Below, piece after piece: positions 25,822 to 34,379 of a stretch of DNA of 64,000 nt. The stretch is taken from the NCBI GenBank assembly GCA_963851325.1, contig CAWKOR010000002.1, positions 248,001-312,000 on the forward strand, written 5' to 3'. This DNA comes from DATGKG01 sp963851325 (lineage in GTDB: Bacteria > Desulfobacterota > Binatia > Binatales > Binataceae). Numbering within the stretch: the first letter of the stretch is position 1; each line of letters opens with the position of its first letter. A program made the translations under genes and the position numbers. A model generated the notes under the pieces. The model searched no databases and had not been told where the DNA came from. It saw nothing but the letters and a program-made list of their open reading frames with translations.

Positions 25822-25942
25822 TCTCAAAGTGGGACAGCCTTACGATTGGCGACGTTGGAGTTAGAGTCGTCACGAGCTGACGAGTTACTCGCGGCGTTGG
25901 GCTCGATGCGATTGGGACCGCACGATGATTCCCACTTTGAGA
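25822..25942. promoter_or_regulatory. Candidate upstream activator site for the flp promoter
   Basis: TCTCAAAGTGGGA (25822-25834) and TCCCACTTTGAGA (25930-25942) are exact 13-bp inverted repeats, 95 bases apart. Their distances upstream of the -24 element (about 44 and 152 bp) suit enhancer sites of sigma-54 activators. A partial third copy, CTCAAAG, is at 25953-25959. The sites also lie upstream of the divergent lipoprotein gene. Nothing else is seen between flp and 26082. Confidence 0.55.
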
Positions 25943-26081
25943 CGTTCCGTCCCAAGCGCGTCGCTCAAAGGTCGTCGCGTTGCGGGGCATCGCGGACCGA
26001 GACATCGCCCATCGCCAGGCTTGCCAATTTGGGCACAGGGCGTCAGACTTTAGGTGTGGGCGGGGATCGAGGTACGCATGG

Positions 26082-26981
26082 ATGCGCAATCGCAATGATT
26101 CCCGTTTTCTTAAGACGGCGCGGAGCGCGCTCGCGCTATCCGCAATCCCAGCGATCGTTGTCCTAGTCTCCGGATGTGCACCGACGGCATTGTCGTCGGC
26201 ACGTCAGAAAATGGCGGCCGGCCAGTACGCGGCAGCGCGCCAGGAGTTGCTCGCGATTCCGCTGGATACTCTTAGCGACTCGCAACGGACCGAGGTCAAA
26301 GACGATCTTTGCTTTTCGGTCTTCATGCTCGGCGAACCGACCTACTCCTCCGGCGAGCAGCGCCGCGTATGCGCCGATGCCTCGAAGGAGCCGGGCAGCC
26401 AGAGCGCGCAGTTCGTCGAAAAGATCGACGATCGGATCCGCCGAACATCATCCGAGAAAGTCAACGCGGCCCTCGCCAGCGGCGACCTGGGCGGCGCGGA
26501 GCAGGCGGCGCAGGTATACGTGAACACTCCCGGCGCCGACCCGGCGGTGGTTACGCGCTGGTCACGGCAGATGTGGGGGCTGGTGAATCAGCGCGATCAT
26601 CGCACCGAAGCGCGTCATAAGAAGGAACTGGCGGCAGCCATCGCGGTGGTGCGCAAGCAGCATCCGGCGATGCGCAAAATGACCAACAACCAGTTCGTGG
26701 TATGGGTTGCGCAGCAAGGCAGCGTGGCGGGGACCGCAATGTTTTCCTCGGTCGCGCTCAAAGACCAGCAGTTGGACCTCGCGATTCGAAAACAGGAGGT
26801 GCAAGTCGCCTCGCTCAAGCTCGATCGCCTTTCTGCAATCAATGATGCGACGATCGCCCGATGTGGCTGCGACGGGCGCACCAACGTTGGCCTTGCAGAA
26901 ACCAACTTTCCGCTCTATCTGGTAAGACTCGACCCTGAAACCCAGCGATCGGAAGTGTTGATTCTGCCGCATCGCCAATAG
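26082..26981 (+). CDS. Lipoprotein of unknown function, divergent from the Tad locus
   Basis: 299 residues from the ATG at 26082; an upstream extension in the frame is not signal-like. The N-terminus is a lipoprotein signal: basic RNRNDSRFLKTAR, a hydrophobic core and lipobox VSGC with Cys at about 32. The mature part is helical and Ala-rich with TPR-like units (ARQKMAAGQYAAARQELL; VNAALASGDLGGAEQAAQVYV). The C-terminal 130 residues contain a CGC motif and end in a short beta-like segment. Divergence from flp across the shared regulatory region makes a TadD-like pilus assembly lipoprotein plausible, but I see no direct family match. Confidence 0.75.
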   Translation: MRNRNDSRFLKTARSALALSAIPAIVVLVSGCAPTALSSARQKMAAGQYAAARQELLAIPLDTLSDSQRTEVKDDLCFSVFMLGEPTYSSGEQRRVCADASKEPGSQSAQFVEKIDDRIRRTSSEKVNAALASGDLGGAEQAAQVYVNTPGADPAVVTRWSRQMWGLVNQRDHRTEARHKKELAAAIAVVRKQHPAMRKMTNNQFVVWVAQQGSVAGTAMFSSVALKDQQLDLAIRKQEVQVASLKLDRLSAINDATIARCGCDGRTNVGLAETNFPLYLVRLDPETQRSEVLILPHRQ

Positions 26982-27018
26982 ACCGCGTCGCCCGCGACGC
27001 ATTTGGTGGGAGAACGTC

Positions 27019-27903
27019 ATGGCCAGTGCCGAGCTCAATAAGGTTCTCGAACTCCTCAAGTCGCAACCACGAAATCCCGATGCCACGGTGGCCCAGATGC
27101 GCGCCGGAATGGAACGGGTGAGCGAACATGTCGCCCGCGATGTGACCTGCGAGGGTTTCCGTATCGGCGACGTCGCCGCTGAATGGATCGTTCCACCCGA
27201 AGCGGCACCCGATCGCGTCATTCTCTATCTCCATGGCGGCGGATACGTGATGGGCTCGATCGCGACGCATCGCGCGACCGTGGCTCGAATCGCGCGCGCG
27301 GCGAAAGCTCGTGCGCTCGCCATCGAGTATCGGCTGGCCCCCGAGCATCAGTTCCCGGCCGCGGTCGACGACTCCGTGGCGGCCTACAAGTGGCTGCTCG
27401 CGCAAGGCTACAAGCCGGGTAAAATCGTTATCGCCGGTGACTCCGCGGGCGGCGGTTTGACTTTGGCGACGCTGCTGGCGATCCGCGACGGCAAGATGCC
27501 GATGGCGGCCGCCGGAGTGGCGATCTCTCCATGGGCCGACCTGGAGGGAACCGGCGCTTCGCACCAGACCCGCGCGCAGCGGGATCCGATGGTCGGGAAA
27601 AGCAACCTGGGGCCGATGGCGAAGCATTACATCGGCACACAGGATCCGAAGCATCCCCTGGCGTCGCCGATTCATGCCGACTATCACGGTCTGCCACCAT
27701 TGTTGATCCAGGTTGGTGATGCGGAAACGCTGCTCGACGATTCGACGCGGGTTGCCTCGCGCGCGAAGGCGGCCGGGGTCAAAGTCGATCTCGAAGTGTG
27801 GGACGACATGGTTCATGTGTGGCATGCGTTCGCCAAGATACTGCCCGAGGGACAACAGGCGATCGAAAAGATCGGAAAATTCGTGCTTGCGCAGACCCCC
27901 TGA
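27019..27903 (+). CDS. HSL-family alpha/beta hydrolase (esterase)
   Basis: 294 residues. The hormone-sensitive-lipase family signature is complete: HGGGYVMGS oxyanion motif at about residues 73-81 and nucleophile elbow GDSAGGG at about 146-152, with a C-terminal Asp in VGDAETLLDD and His in VHVWHAF. The N-terminal cap helices (ELLKSQPRNPDATVAQMRAGMERVSE) also fit. It probably hydrolyses short- to medium-chain acyl esters in the cytosol. The ATG at 27019 follows a GGGAG. It stands 37 nt after the lipoprotein gene, so cotranscription is possible. Confidence 0.88.
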   Translation: MASAELNKVLELLKSQPRNPDATVAQMRAGMERVSEHVARDVTCEGFRIGDVAAEWIVPPEAAPDRVILYLHGGGYVMGSIATHRATVARIARAAKARALAIEYRLAPEHQFPAAVDDSVAAYKWLLAQGYKPGKIVIAGDSAGGGLTLATLLAIRDGKMPMAAAGVAISPWADLEGTGASHQTRAQRDPMVGKSNLGPMAKHYIGTQDPKHPLASPIHADYHGLPPLLIQVGDAETLLDDSTRVASRAKAAGVKVDLEVWDDMVHVWHAFAKILPEGQQAIEKIGKFVLAQTP

Positions 27904-28036
27904 ATCGAACGCTGCGGGCCCGGTGTTTGGATCGCACGCCGCGCCCTTGGTTGCCGGAACTGCTGTCGCAGGCCTAAGATAAATAATTCGATCTTAGCGG
28001 TGCGCTTTCGTCTGAGCGCGCCTCCTGTGAATCCCG

Positions 28037-29527
28037 ATGGCTAGATCCGAGCGCATAGCAGTTTCTCCAATCACCAACGGCAGGCACATCGGCGACGTGC
28101 TTAACGGACGCAAATTGGTCGTGATGTCCAATCGCGCGCCGATTAAGGTGGTACGCGAGGGCCGCGAGGAGCGCATCGAGCCGACCGTGGGCGGGGTCGG
28201 AACCACTTTTTTGCGCCTGCTCGAACATCATGGCGGACTTTGGATCGCATGGAATGGTGGACAAAACATTCCCTCGCGCCTTTCGCTGCCTGCCGATCAT
28301 CCCCGCTTCGATCTTACCTTCGTCGAATTAAGCGATCGCGATGTATCGCAGTACTACCACGGACTGTGCAATCGGGCGCTGTGGCCGTTGATGCATTTCA
28401 TGATTTCCAACTGCCATTTTAATGTCGGTCAATGGCGGCAGTATCGCGCCGTCAATGAGTTGTTTGCCACCACGGCGAGCGAGCAGGCCGGCAATGGCGA
28501 TGCGCTATGGATTCAGGATTTCCATCTTGCGCTGACGCCACGAATCATCCACGCGCGTCGCAAAGATCTCGCAATTGGAATGTTCTGGCACGTACCGTTT
28601 CCGCCGGTCGAGCTCTACCGCATATTCCCATGGCGGCGGGAACTTTTGATGGGCATGCTGGGCAGCGATCTGATCGGTTTCCATTGCGATTCCTATGTCA
28701 CCCATTTTCTCAATTCGTGCCGGCGGGTGCTGGGCGCGCAAGTCGATCCGGAGCGCGGCGAAGTCTACTTTGAAGGACGAACCTCGCGGGTCGCGGCCTT
28801 TCCACTCGGGATTCCGGTCGACTATTTCGAGAACCTCGCCGCCAGCTCCCGCACCCAGCAAAAGAGCGCACGCATTCGGCGCGGACTCCGCAGCGAAGTA
28901 GTGGTGCTTGGCGTCGATCGCCTCGACTACACCAAGGGGATCCTCGAGCGGCTACTCGGCTTCGAGCGCTTTCTGGAACGCAATCCCAACTACCATCGCC
29001 GCGTAACCCTGGTGCTCATCGCAGTGCCCTCGCGCACCAAAGTCACCGAGTATGCGGCGCTCAAGCGTCAGCTCGACGAGGCGGTCGGGCGCGTGGTAGG
29101 CAGATTTTCCTCCGACGGATGGGTGCCGATCCGATACCTCTACACTCAGTTCGGCGCCGAAGACCTGGTCGCTTACTATCAGGCCGCCGATGTCGCGCTG
29201 CTGACTCCGCTGCGCGATGGGATGAACCTGGTGGCAAAGGAATTCGTCGCCTCGCATCCCGCCGATGACGCGGTCTTGATACTGAGCGAGTTCGCCGGCG
29301 CCGCGGAAGAGCTGACCGATGCGCTGCTGGTGAATCCCTACAACCCCGACGCGATCGCGGATCGCATTCGAGAGGCGTTGGAAATGCGCCCCGAATCGCG
29401 CGCCCAACGAATGCGCGCGCTCCGCGAGAAGATCCGCCACAACAACCTCGAGCGATGGTCGGCAAATTTCCTGAGCGCGCTCACGACGGAGACTGCCCTT
29501 GAGCCGCGAAGCATCGCGCAAGCCTGA
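28037..29527 (+). CDS. otsA: Trehalose-6-phosphate synthase
   Basis: 496 residues, a GT20 enzyme that transfers glucose from a sugar nucleotide to glucose-6-phosphate. Visible family blocks: VVMSNRAPIKVV and GGVGTTFLRLLE (N-terminal glucose-6-phosphate loop), LWIQDFHLALTPRIIH, MFWHVPFPPVELYRIFPWR, LLGSDLIGFHCDSYVTHFL, VDRLDYTKGILERLLGFERFL and LTPLRDGMNLVAKEFVASH. All are intact. The next gene, otsB, overlaps it by 29 nt, so the two-step OtsA-OtsB pathway is encoded as a coupled operon, usually induced by osmotic or drying stress. Confidence 0.95.
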   Translation: MARSERIAVSPITNGRHIGDVLNGRKLVVMSNRAPIKVVREGREERIEPTVGGVGTTFLRLLEHHGGLWIAWNGGQNIPSRLSLPADHPRFDLTFVELSDRDVSQYYHGLCNRALWPLMHFMISNCHFNVGQWRQYRAVNELFATTASEQAGNGDALWIQDFHLALTPRIIHARRKDLAIGMFWHVPFPPVELYRIFPWRRELLMGMLGSDLIGFHCDSYVTHFLNSCRRVLGAQVDPERGEVYFEGRTSRVAAFPLGIPVDYFENLAASSRTQQKSARIRRGLRSEVVVLGVDRLDYTKGILERLLGFERFLERNPNYHRRVTLVLIAVPSRTKVTEYAALKRQLDEAVGRVVGRFSSDGWVPIRYLYTQFGAEDLVAYYQAADVALLTPLRDGMNLVAKEFVASHPADDAVLILSEFAGAAEELTDALLVNPYNPDAIADRIREALEMRPESRAQRMRALREKIRHNNLERWSANFLSALTTETALEPRSIAQA

Positions 29528-30323
29528 ACCTGCCCAGATACCCGTCCCGCTGCCGCCCGGACTGATCGCCGACCAACTCGCGCAAGGCCGCATGCTGCTA
29601 TGCCTCGACTTTGACGGCACTCTCGCGGAACTCACCAATGATCCATGGAAGGCATTCCCGCTACCGCGCGCCAAAAACGCGATCGCCGAGTTGACTCGCT
29701 ATCCTGAAAAACTCACCCTCGCGATAATCAGCGGGCGCGACCTCGACACCTTGCTCGGGCTGCTCGGCCTGCGCGACGGACTTCTTTTCGCAGGCACTCA
29801 TGGACTGGAGTTCATCGGACTCGACGGACAGCGCCGATTCGCAGCAGGCGTCGATCGATGTTCGAAAGACATCGAGCTGGTGCGCGAGTTCGTCGCGCGA
29901 TCGATTCCGCGCGATCTAGGGTTCATCGTCGAAGACAAGGGCGTCGCGCTTACCGTCAATTACCGCAACGCCAAACCGGACGACGCGCACCAGATATTGG
30001 CCAGGTTTGACGATTTCGTGGGCCAGCGTCCGACGCTGCGATTGCTGCATGGAAAGATGATTCACGAGGCGGTTCCGCGCGGCATCGGCGGCAAGGGCGA
30101 AGCGCTGGAATTTTTCATCCGCGACTCCGGCGTTCCGGGACCTCGCACGACCTACTTCGGGGATGACATCACCGATGAAGATGCGTTTCGCGAGCTGGCG
30201 GCGCATCACGGAATTGGAGTGTTGGTGGGAGCCGCGCGGGCGAGCTTCGCCCGCTACCGGGTCGAGGCGCCCGCGAATGTGGCGGAGCTCCTCGAGCAAC
30301 TGGCAGCCCTCGCACGAAGCTGA
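29499..30323 (+). CDS. otsB: Trehalose-6-phosphate phosphatase
   Basis: 274 residues. A HAD fold with motif I CLDFDGTLAEL (about residues 35-45), motif II LAIISGRDLDTL, GTHGLEFIG, Lys in LLHGKMIHEAVPRGIGGKGEAL and motif IV YFGDDITDEDAF. These define OtsB. It dephosphorylates trehalose-6-phosphate to trehalose. The start is a TTG at 29499, supported by GGAG 7 nt upstream; it lies within the end of otsA, so translation is coupled. A later ATG at 29592 would cut into motif I and is unlikely. Confidence 0.94.
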   Translation: MSREASRKPEPAQIPVPLPPGLIADQLAQGRMLLCLDFDGTLAELTNDPWKAFPLPRAKNAIAELTRYPEKLTLAIISGRDLDTLLGLLGLRDGLLFAGTHGLEFIGLDGQRRFAAGVDRCSKDIELVREFVARSIPRDLGFIVEDKGVALTVNYRNAKPDDAHQILARFDDFVGQRPTLRLLHGKMIHEAVPRGIGGKGEALEFFIRDSGVPGPRTTYFGDDITDEDAFRELAAHHGIGVLVGAARASFARYRVEAPANVAELLEQLAALARS

Positions 30324-30440
30324 TTTACGCGGTGCCAGTCGACCACTCGCAATTCTGTTGGGTGCGGTTCCGTTCCTCTTTTGTGTAAGGAAGATGAAAC
30401 GATGCTCCGGCAGAGGGTCCCTTAATGCCGATGACTTCGG

Positions 30441-30836
30441 CTACGACAATGCGCGGTCGATGGCGCCGAGAACATCCTGCAGCTTCATTTCCGCGGTGAA
30501 GATTCCGATCACCCCCAGGTCCAGCAGAACCTGCCGGTCTTCCTTCGGAATCGTGCCGCCAATAAAAATCTTGATCTGCTCGCCGTCAAGTTTCTTCAGC
30601 CACTCGATGGTTTCCGCGACCAGCTCCAAATGCGCACCCGACAGCAGGCTCAGCCCAATCGCATCAACGTCCTCGTCGATGGCGACGCGCGCGATATACT
30701 CCGGGGTTTTACGCAAGCCGGTGTAAATCACCTCGGCGCCGGCGTCGCGCAGCGCCAGCACGATAATCTTCGCGCCGGCATCGTGACCATCCAGTCCCGG
30801 CTTCGCGACCAGGATTCTCTTGCGCTGAAGGCTCAT
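30441..30836 (-). CDS. Methylmalonyl-CoA mutase, cobalamin-binding subunit
   Basis: 131 residues from the ATG at 30836. It is a stand-alone B12-binding domain with the DxHxxG motif in LDGHDAG (about residue 17), where His coordinates cobalt, followed by SGAHLELV and IFIGGTIPKED, which complete the cobalamin pocket. It begins 2 nt after the stop of the large subunit gene, so the two encode a split mutase. The domain is otherwise fused at the C-terminus of the catalytic chain in most bacteria; the split form is common in archaea and some bacteria. Confidence 0.92.
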   Translation of the reverse strand: MSLQRKRILVAKPGLDGHDAGAKIIVLALRDAGAEVIYTGLRKTPEYIARVAIDEDVDAIGLSLLSGAHLELVAETIEWLKKLDGEQIKIFIGGTIPKEDRQVLLDLGVIGIFTAEMKLQDVLGAIDRALS

Positions 30837-30838
30837 GC

Positions 30839-32458
30839 CTATAGACCGGTGGGCTCGCGGAATTCTCCCCAATGCTTCTTCAGCGTCGCCACCATCTCGC
30901 CGACCGTCGCATATGAATGACAGCAGTCCACGATATAGGGCATCAGGTTCTCGCGATCGGTCCTCGCCGCGTCATTCAACCGCGCGAGGTTGCGTTCGAC
31001 CGCTCGATTATCGCGGCTGTCGCGGACCTCATTGAACTTCGCGACGATGTTCTGCGCGGTCTTCGGATCCATCCGAAACAGTTCGCGCACGCCGCCGGTC
31101 TCGTCGCCGTTGTGACTTTCACGCTGATACTTATTGACGCCTACCACCACGCGCACACCCGCATCCAACAGCTCCTTGCGCTGGCGGGCCCGCTCGGCGA
31201 TGCGGCGCTGGATGTACCCTTGCTCGATCGCCTTGATGACGCCGCCGTAATCGTCGACCTCGCGCATCACGCGAACGATCTCTTCCTCCATCTTGTCGGT
31301 GAGATATTCGACGTAGTGGCTTCCCCCGAGCGCATCGACGGTTTGCGCGATTCCGCTCTCATCCGCGATGACCTGCTGCGTGCGCAGCGCGATTTCCGCG
31401 CTCTCCTCGGTGGGAATCTGAAACGCCTCATCATACGCAGCGGTGAAGATCGATTGCGCACCGCCCATCACCGCCGCCATCGTTTCGATCGCAACCCGCA
31501 CGATATTGTTGTAGGGCTGCGCCGCGGTCAGCGAGGCCCCGCCGCATACCACACCGAAGCGGAACAGGCAGCTCCTGGGATCGGACGCGCCGTAGCGCTC
31601 CTTCATGAGGCGCGCCCAGATGCGTCTACCCGCGCGAAACTTGCACACCTCCTCGAAGAAGTCGGTGTGGACATAGAAGAAGAAACTCAGCCGGCCGGCG
31701 AAGCTGTTCAGGTCCGCGCCGCGCGCCAGCAACTCATCGACATAGGCGAGGCCGTTGGCCAGGGTGAACGCCATCTCCTCGACGGCGTTGCATCCCGCGT
31801 CGCGCACGTGCGCGCCCGCGATGCTGATGGGATTAAATCGCGGCGTCTGCGTGTTGGCATAAAGGATGGAGTCAGCAACCAGCCGCATCGACGGTCGCAC
31901 CGGAAAAATCCACGTCCCACGCGCGACGAATTCTTTCAGGATGTCGTTCTGGATGGTGCCGGTCAGCTTCGCACGGGGCACACCCGCCTTATCCGCGGTC
32001 GCGAGGTACATTGCATAGATGATCGCGGCGGTGCCGTTGATGGTGAAGGAAGTGGAAATCTTCGCGAGGTCGATTCCTTTGAAGAGAATCTCCATCTCGC
32101 GCAAATTCGACAGCGACACCCCGACCTTCCCGACTTCGGGCCGCGCCATCGCATCGATCGGGTCGTAGCCGCATTGGGTCGGCAGATCGAGCGCAACCGA
32201 GAGTCCGGTCTGTCCCTGTTCGAGGAGGAATTTGTAGCGCTGGTTGGATTCCTCGGGAGTCCCGAAGCCTGAATACTGGCGCATCGTCCACAAACGCCCG
32301 AGGTAGCCGTCGGGAAAGATCCCCCGCGTATAGGGATACTCACCCGGCATCTCGGCGATACGATGATGCATCTCCTCGGTCGCGACCGCAGGAATTTCGA
32401 TTCCGGAAGGAGTGGTCCGTTTTCGCTCGTCATTATTAGGCTTCGAAGACGCCTTCAT
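30839..32458 (-). CDS. Methylmalonyl-CoA mutase, catalytic subunit
   Basis: 539 residues, the TIM-barrel half of the mutase without a B12 domain. Substrate-defining residues can be read: RQYSGFGT carries the Tyr that in methylmalonyl-CoA mutase is Tyr89 (Phe in isobutyryl-CoA mutase), and ILKEFVARGTWIFP carries the Arg equivalent to Arg207 (Gln in isobutyryl-CoA mutase). Other family blocks are GLSVALDLPTQCGYDP, SISGAH-like SIAGAHVRDAG and AQPYNNIVRVAIETM. It interconverts methylmalonyl-CoA and succinyl-CoA in propionate, odd-chain and branched amino acid degradation. No MeaB/ArgK chaperone is next to it. Confidence 0.93.
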   Translation of the reverse strand: MKASSKPNNDERKRTTPSGIEIPAVATEEMHHRIAEMPGEYPYTRGIFPDGYLGRLWTMRQYSGFGTPEESNQRYKFLLEQGQTGLSVALDLPTQCGYDPIDAMARPEVGKVGVSLSNLREMEILFKGIDLAKISTSFTINGTAAIIYAMYLATADKAGVPRAKLTGTIQNDILKEFVARGTWIFPVRPSMRLVADSILYANTQTPRFNPISIAGAHVRDAGCNAVEEMAFTLANGLAYVDELLARGADLNSFAGRLSFFFYVHTDFFEEVCKFRAGRRIWARLMKERYGASDPRSCLFRFGVVCGGASLTAAQPYNNIVRVAIETMAAVMGGAQSIFTAAYDEAFQIPTEESAEIALRTQQVIADESGIAQTVDALGGSHYVEYLTDKMEEEIVRVMREVDDYGGVIKAIEQGYIQRRIAERARQRKELLDAGVRVVVGVNKYQRESHNGDETGGVRELFRMDPKTAQNIVAKFNEVRDSRDNRAVERNLARLNDAARTDRENLMPYIVDCCHSYATVGEMVATLKKHWGEFREPTGL

Positions 32459-32535
32459 CCTGAAATTTTCCTCGACTGCGCTCCATCCACAATGAATTCT
32501 GATCTAGCATCTTTCCGGTGAATTCGTACAAGCCA

Positions 32536-33107
32536 ATCTCCGGCGCTGGAGTCTCAACTGGCCCTATGCAAGTTGTTTCCGGACCTCAGGGCCGCGAGCG
32601 AGTTCATTTTCAGGCGCCGCCCGCTGGCAGGCATCGAGGCTGAAATGGAGGCCTTCCTTGCGTGGTTCAATCAATCGCAGGCAATCGACGGTATCATTCG
32701 CGCTGCGGTTGCTCACCTGTGGTTTGTGACCATCCATCCATTCGATGACGGCAATGGAAGAATAGCCCGGGCACTCGCCGAAATGAGCCTCGCCCGTTCG
32801 GAAAACTCAACGCAGCGTTTCTACAGCCTTTCAGGTCAGATCCGCCGCGATCGCGCGGAGTTACTACGGCTCGTTGGAAGGCACGCAAAAAGGCGACCTC
32901 GACATCACCGCACGGCTGCTCTGGTTCGCGGAGTGCCTTTCCAAAGCTTTGGACGCAGCCGAAGAGGCTTGTGACGGAGTCTTGCGCAAGGCGGACTTTT
33001 GGCAGCGCCATGCGCTGAGCGCTCTCAACGTCGGTGGGAACAAGAACACCAGCTACGCGCTCGTGGAACCGCGGCCTGATGGTTCTACGCTTTCCACTTC
33101 GAGGTGA
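32536..33107 (+). pseudogene. Fic-family protein pseudogene
   Basis: Pieces of a Fic (AMP-transferase or related) protein appear in three frames in order: TGPMQVVSGPQGRERVHFQAPPAGR (about 32551-32628), then EAEMEAFLAWFNQSQ and the catalytic motif HPFDDGNGRIARAL (32630-32790), then GDLDITARLLWFAECLSKALDAAEE and LRKADFWQRHALSALN from about 32865. At least two frameshifts, a missing N-terminus and loss of the C-terminal helix-turn-helix inactivate it. It lies between two acyl-CoA gene groups and overlaps the 3' end of the enoyl-CoA hydratase gene. The active-site His and GNGR remain legible, so decay is recent. Confidence 0.82.
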
Positions 33108-33867
33108 TTTTCGCGGCCGCTGCCCAATGGTCCTCATGCACCCAGGTGTCGGCGAACATCCGTGTCTCGATGTCATTCAACTCGGCACGCGGAACGCCGC
33201 TACGAACACCTTTTGCTACCGCCTTGAACGCTCGCAGCACCTGCGGTGATTGCTTCAGGACCGGCGCGACGAAGTCTTCGATGAGCTCGTCGAGCGACTG
33301 ACCCTCCCGCGCAACCGCATCGACCAGGCCAAGGGCAGCCGCTTCCGTGCCGGAGAGCATATCGCCTCGGCACAGCAGCCCCAGCGCTCGCGAAGTCCCC
33401 ACCAGCCGCATCAGATCGATACCGCCACCCCATGCGGTCGAGATGTTGAGGCGGCCCTGCACAAAGCCGATTCGCGCGTGCGCGGCCGCGATTCGAAAAT
33501 CGCACGCGACCGCGAGTTCCGCCCCACCCCCCATCGCATCGCCATTGAGCGCCGCGACAACCGGAAGGGGAAATTGACGGATCTCCTCGAGCGAGGCCTT
33601 CGCATCACGGGCCATTTCTGCCGCGCCATCGAGGGTCGTGATCGAGGCGAGTTCGCGCAAATCGCCGCCCGCCGCGAAGCACTGCTCGCCCGCGCCGCGC
33701 AAAATCGCCACTCGCAGATCGGGATCGCTCATGTTCGAGGCGAATACTTCGGCTAGCGATCGAAGCACCTCGCCACTGAGCGCATTGCGTTTGTCGGGAC
33801 GATTGATAGTGACTCGCAGCACACCGCCGCTCGACTCAACTTTCAGCTCTGGAGAATGGGCGCTCAT
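33085..33867 (-). CDS. Enoyl-CoA hydratase/isomerase-family protein (decarboxylase-like)
   Basis: 260 residues of the crotonase fold: VTINRPDKRNALSGE, oxyanion-hole loops CFAAGGDLRELA and NGDAMGGGAELAVACD, and RIGFVQGRLNISTAWGGGIDLMRLVG. The usual catalytic Glu of hydratases is not obvious in its place. The STAWGG segment resembles ECHDC1-type ethylmalonyl/methylmalonyl-CoA decarboxylases (MGIVPSWGG). It follows the BCCP gene with an overlapping ATGA, at the end of the carboxylase operon. It may be a hydratase of leucine catabolism or a decarboxylase that corrects wrongly carboxylated acyl-CoA. Confidence 0.85.
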   Translation of the reverse strand: MSAHSPELKVESSGGVLRVTINRPDKRNALSGEVLRSLAEVFASNMSDPDLRVAILRGAGEQCFAAGGDLRELASITTLDGAAEMARDAKASLEEIRQFPLPVVAALNGDAMGGGAELAVACDFRIAAAHARIGFVQGRLNISTAWGGGIDLMRLVGTSRALGLLCRGDMLSGTEAAALGLVDAVAREGQSLDELIEDFVAPVLKQSPQVLRAFKAVAKGVRSGVPRAELNDIETRMFADTWVHEDHWAAAAKITSKWKA

Positions 33868-34379
33868 TGCTCGTCCGGTGCGGGCCCCAACTCGATCAGG
33901 GTCGCGCCGTGGTCAACGCGCTGGCCGACCTGCACGCATACGCGCTTGATGATGGCAGGACTTTCTGCGCTCAAGGTGGTTTCGGTCTTCATCGCTTCCA
34001 GCACGATCAGCGGATCGTTGGTCGCCACCTTCGCGCCTTCGCTCACCAGAATCTTCAGCACCGTACCCGGCATCGGCGCATCGATGGTCGGCGCAGTGAG
34101 GCCGGCATGACCCGCGCCGCGACGGGCCTCGACCACTTGATACTCCGCACTCATCGGGCCGGCGGCGACGAGAATCGAGTTCGCGCGCCTGCGGCCGGCG
34201 ATGCGATAGCGGCGCCCGCCGACCACAAGCATGGCGCTTCCGTCAGCCAAGGTTTCCAGCGCAGCAGAAATTTCCTCGCCGTCAATGCGCGCGGTGAGGT
34301 CCGAATCGGAAACCGCCACGAGATCCACCTCGCGCTCGGAACCACCGCCGATCCGTTTGAATCTCAGCGGTGTTGCCAT
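33864..34379 (-). CDS. Biotin carboxyl carrier protein of an acyl-CoA carboxylase
   Basis: 171 residues from the ATG at 34379. The C-terminal biotinyl domain has the biotinylation site EAMKTE (usual EAMKM) near residue 132 and the flanking PMPGTVLKILVSEGAKV. An N-terminal region of about 95 residues (VDLVAVSDSDLTARIDGEE; GRRYRI) resembles the BT domain that links the carrier to the carboxyltransferase in acyl-CoA carboxylases. Overlaps the biotin carboxylase gene by 16 nt and the next gene by 4 nt. In most MccA proteins this part is fused to the biotin carboxylase; here it is separate. Confidence 0.88.
   Translation of the reverse strand: MATPLRFKRIGGGSEREVDLVAVSDSDLTARIDGEEISAALETLADGSAMLVVGGRRYRIAGRRRANSILVAAGPMSAEYQVVEARRGAGHAGLTAPTIDAPMPGTVLKILVSEGAKVATNDPLIVLEAMKTETTLSAESPAIIKRVCVQVGQRVDHGATLIELGPAPDEQ

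Noticed and set aside
25441..25827. 128-residue minus-strand frame covering flp
   Set aside because: It is a shadow of flp in another frame; flp has the prepilin signature and a good ribosome site.
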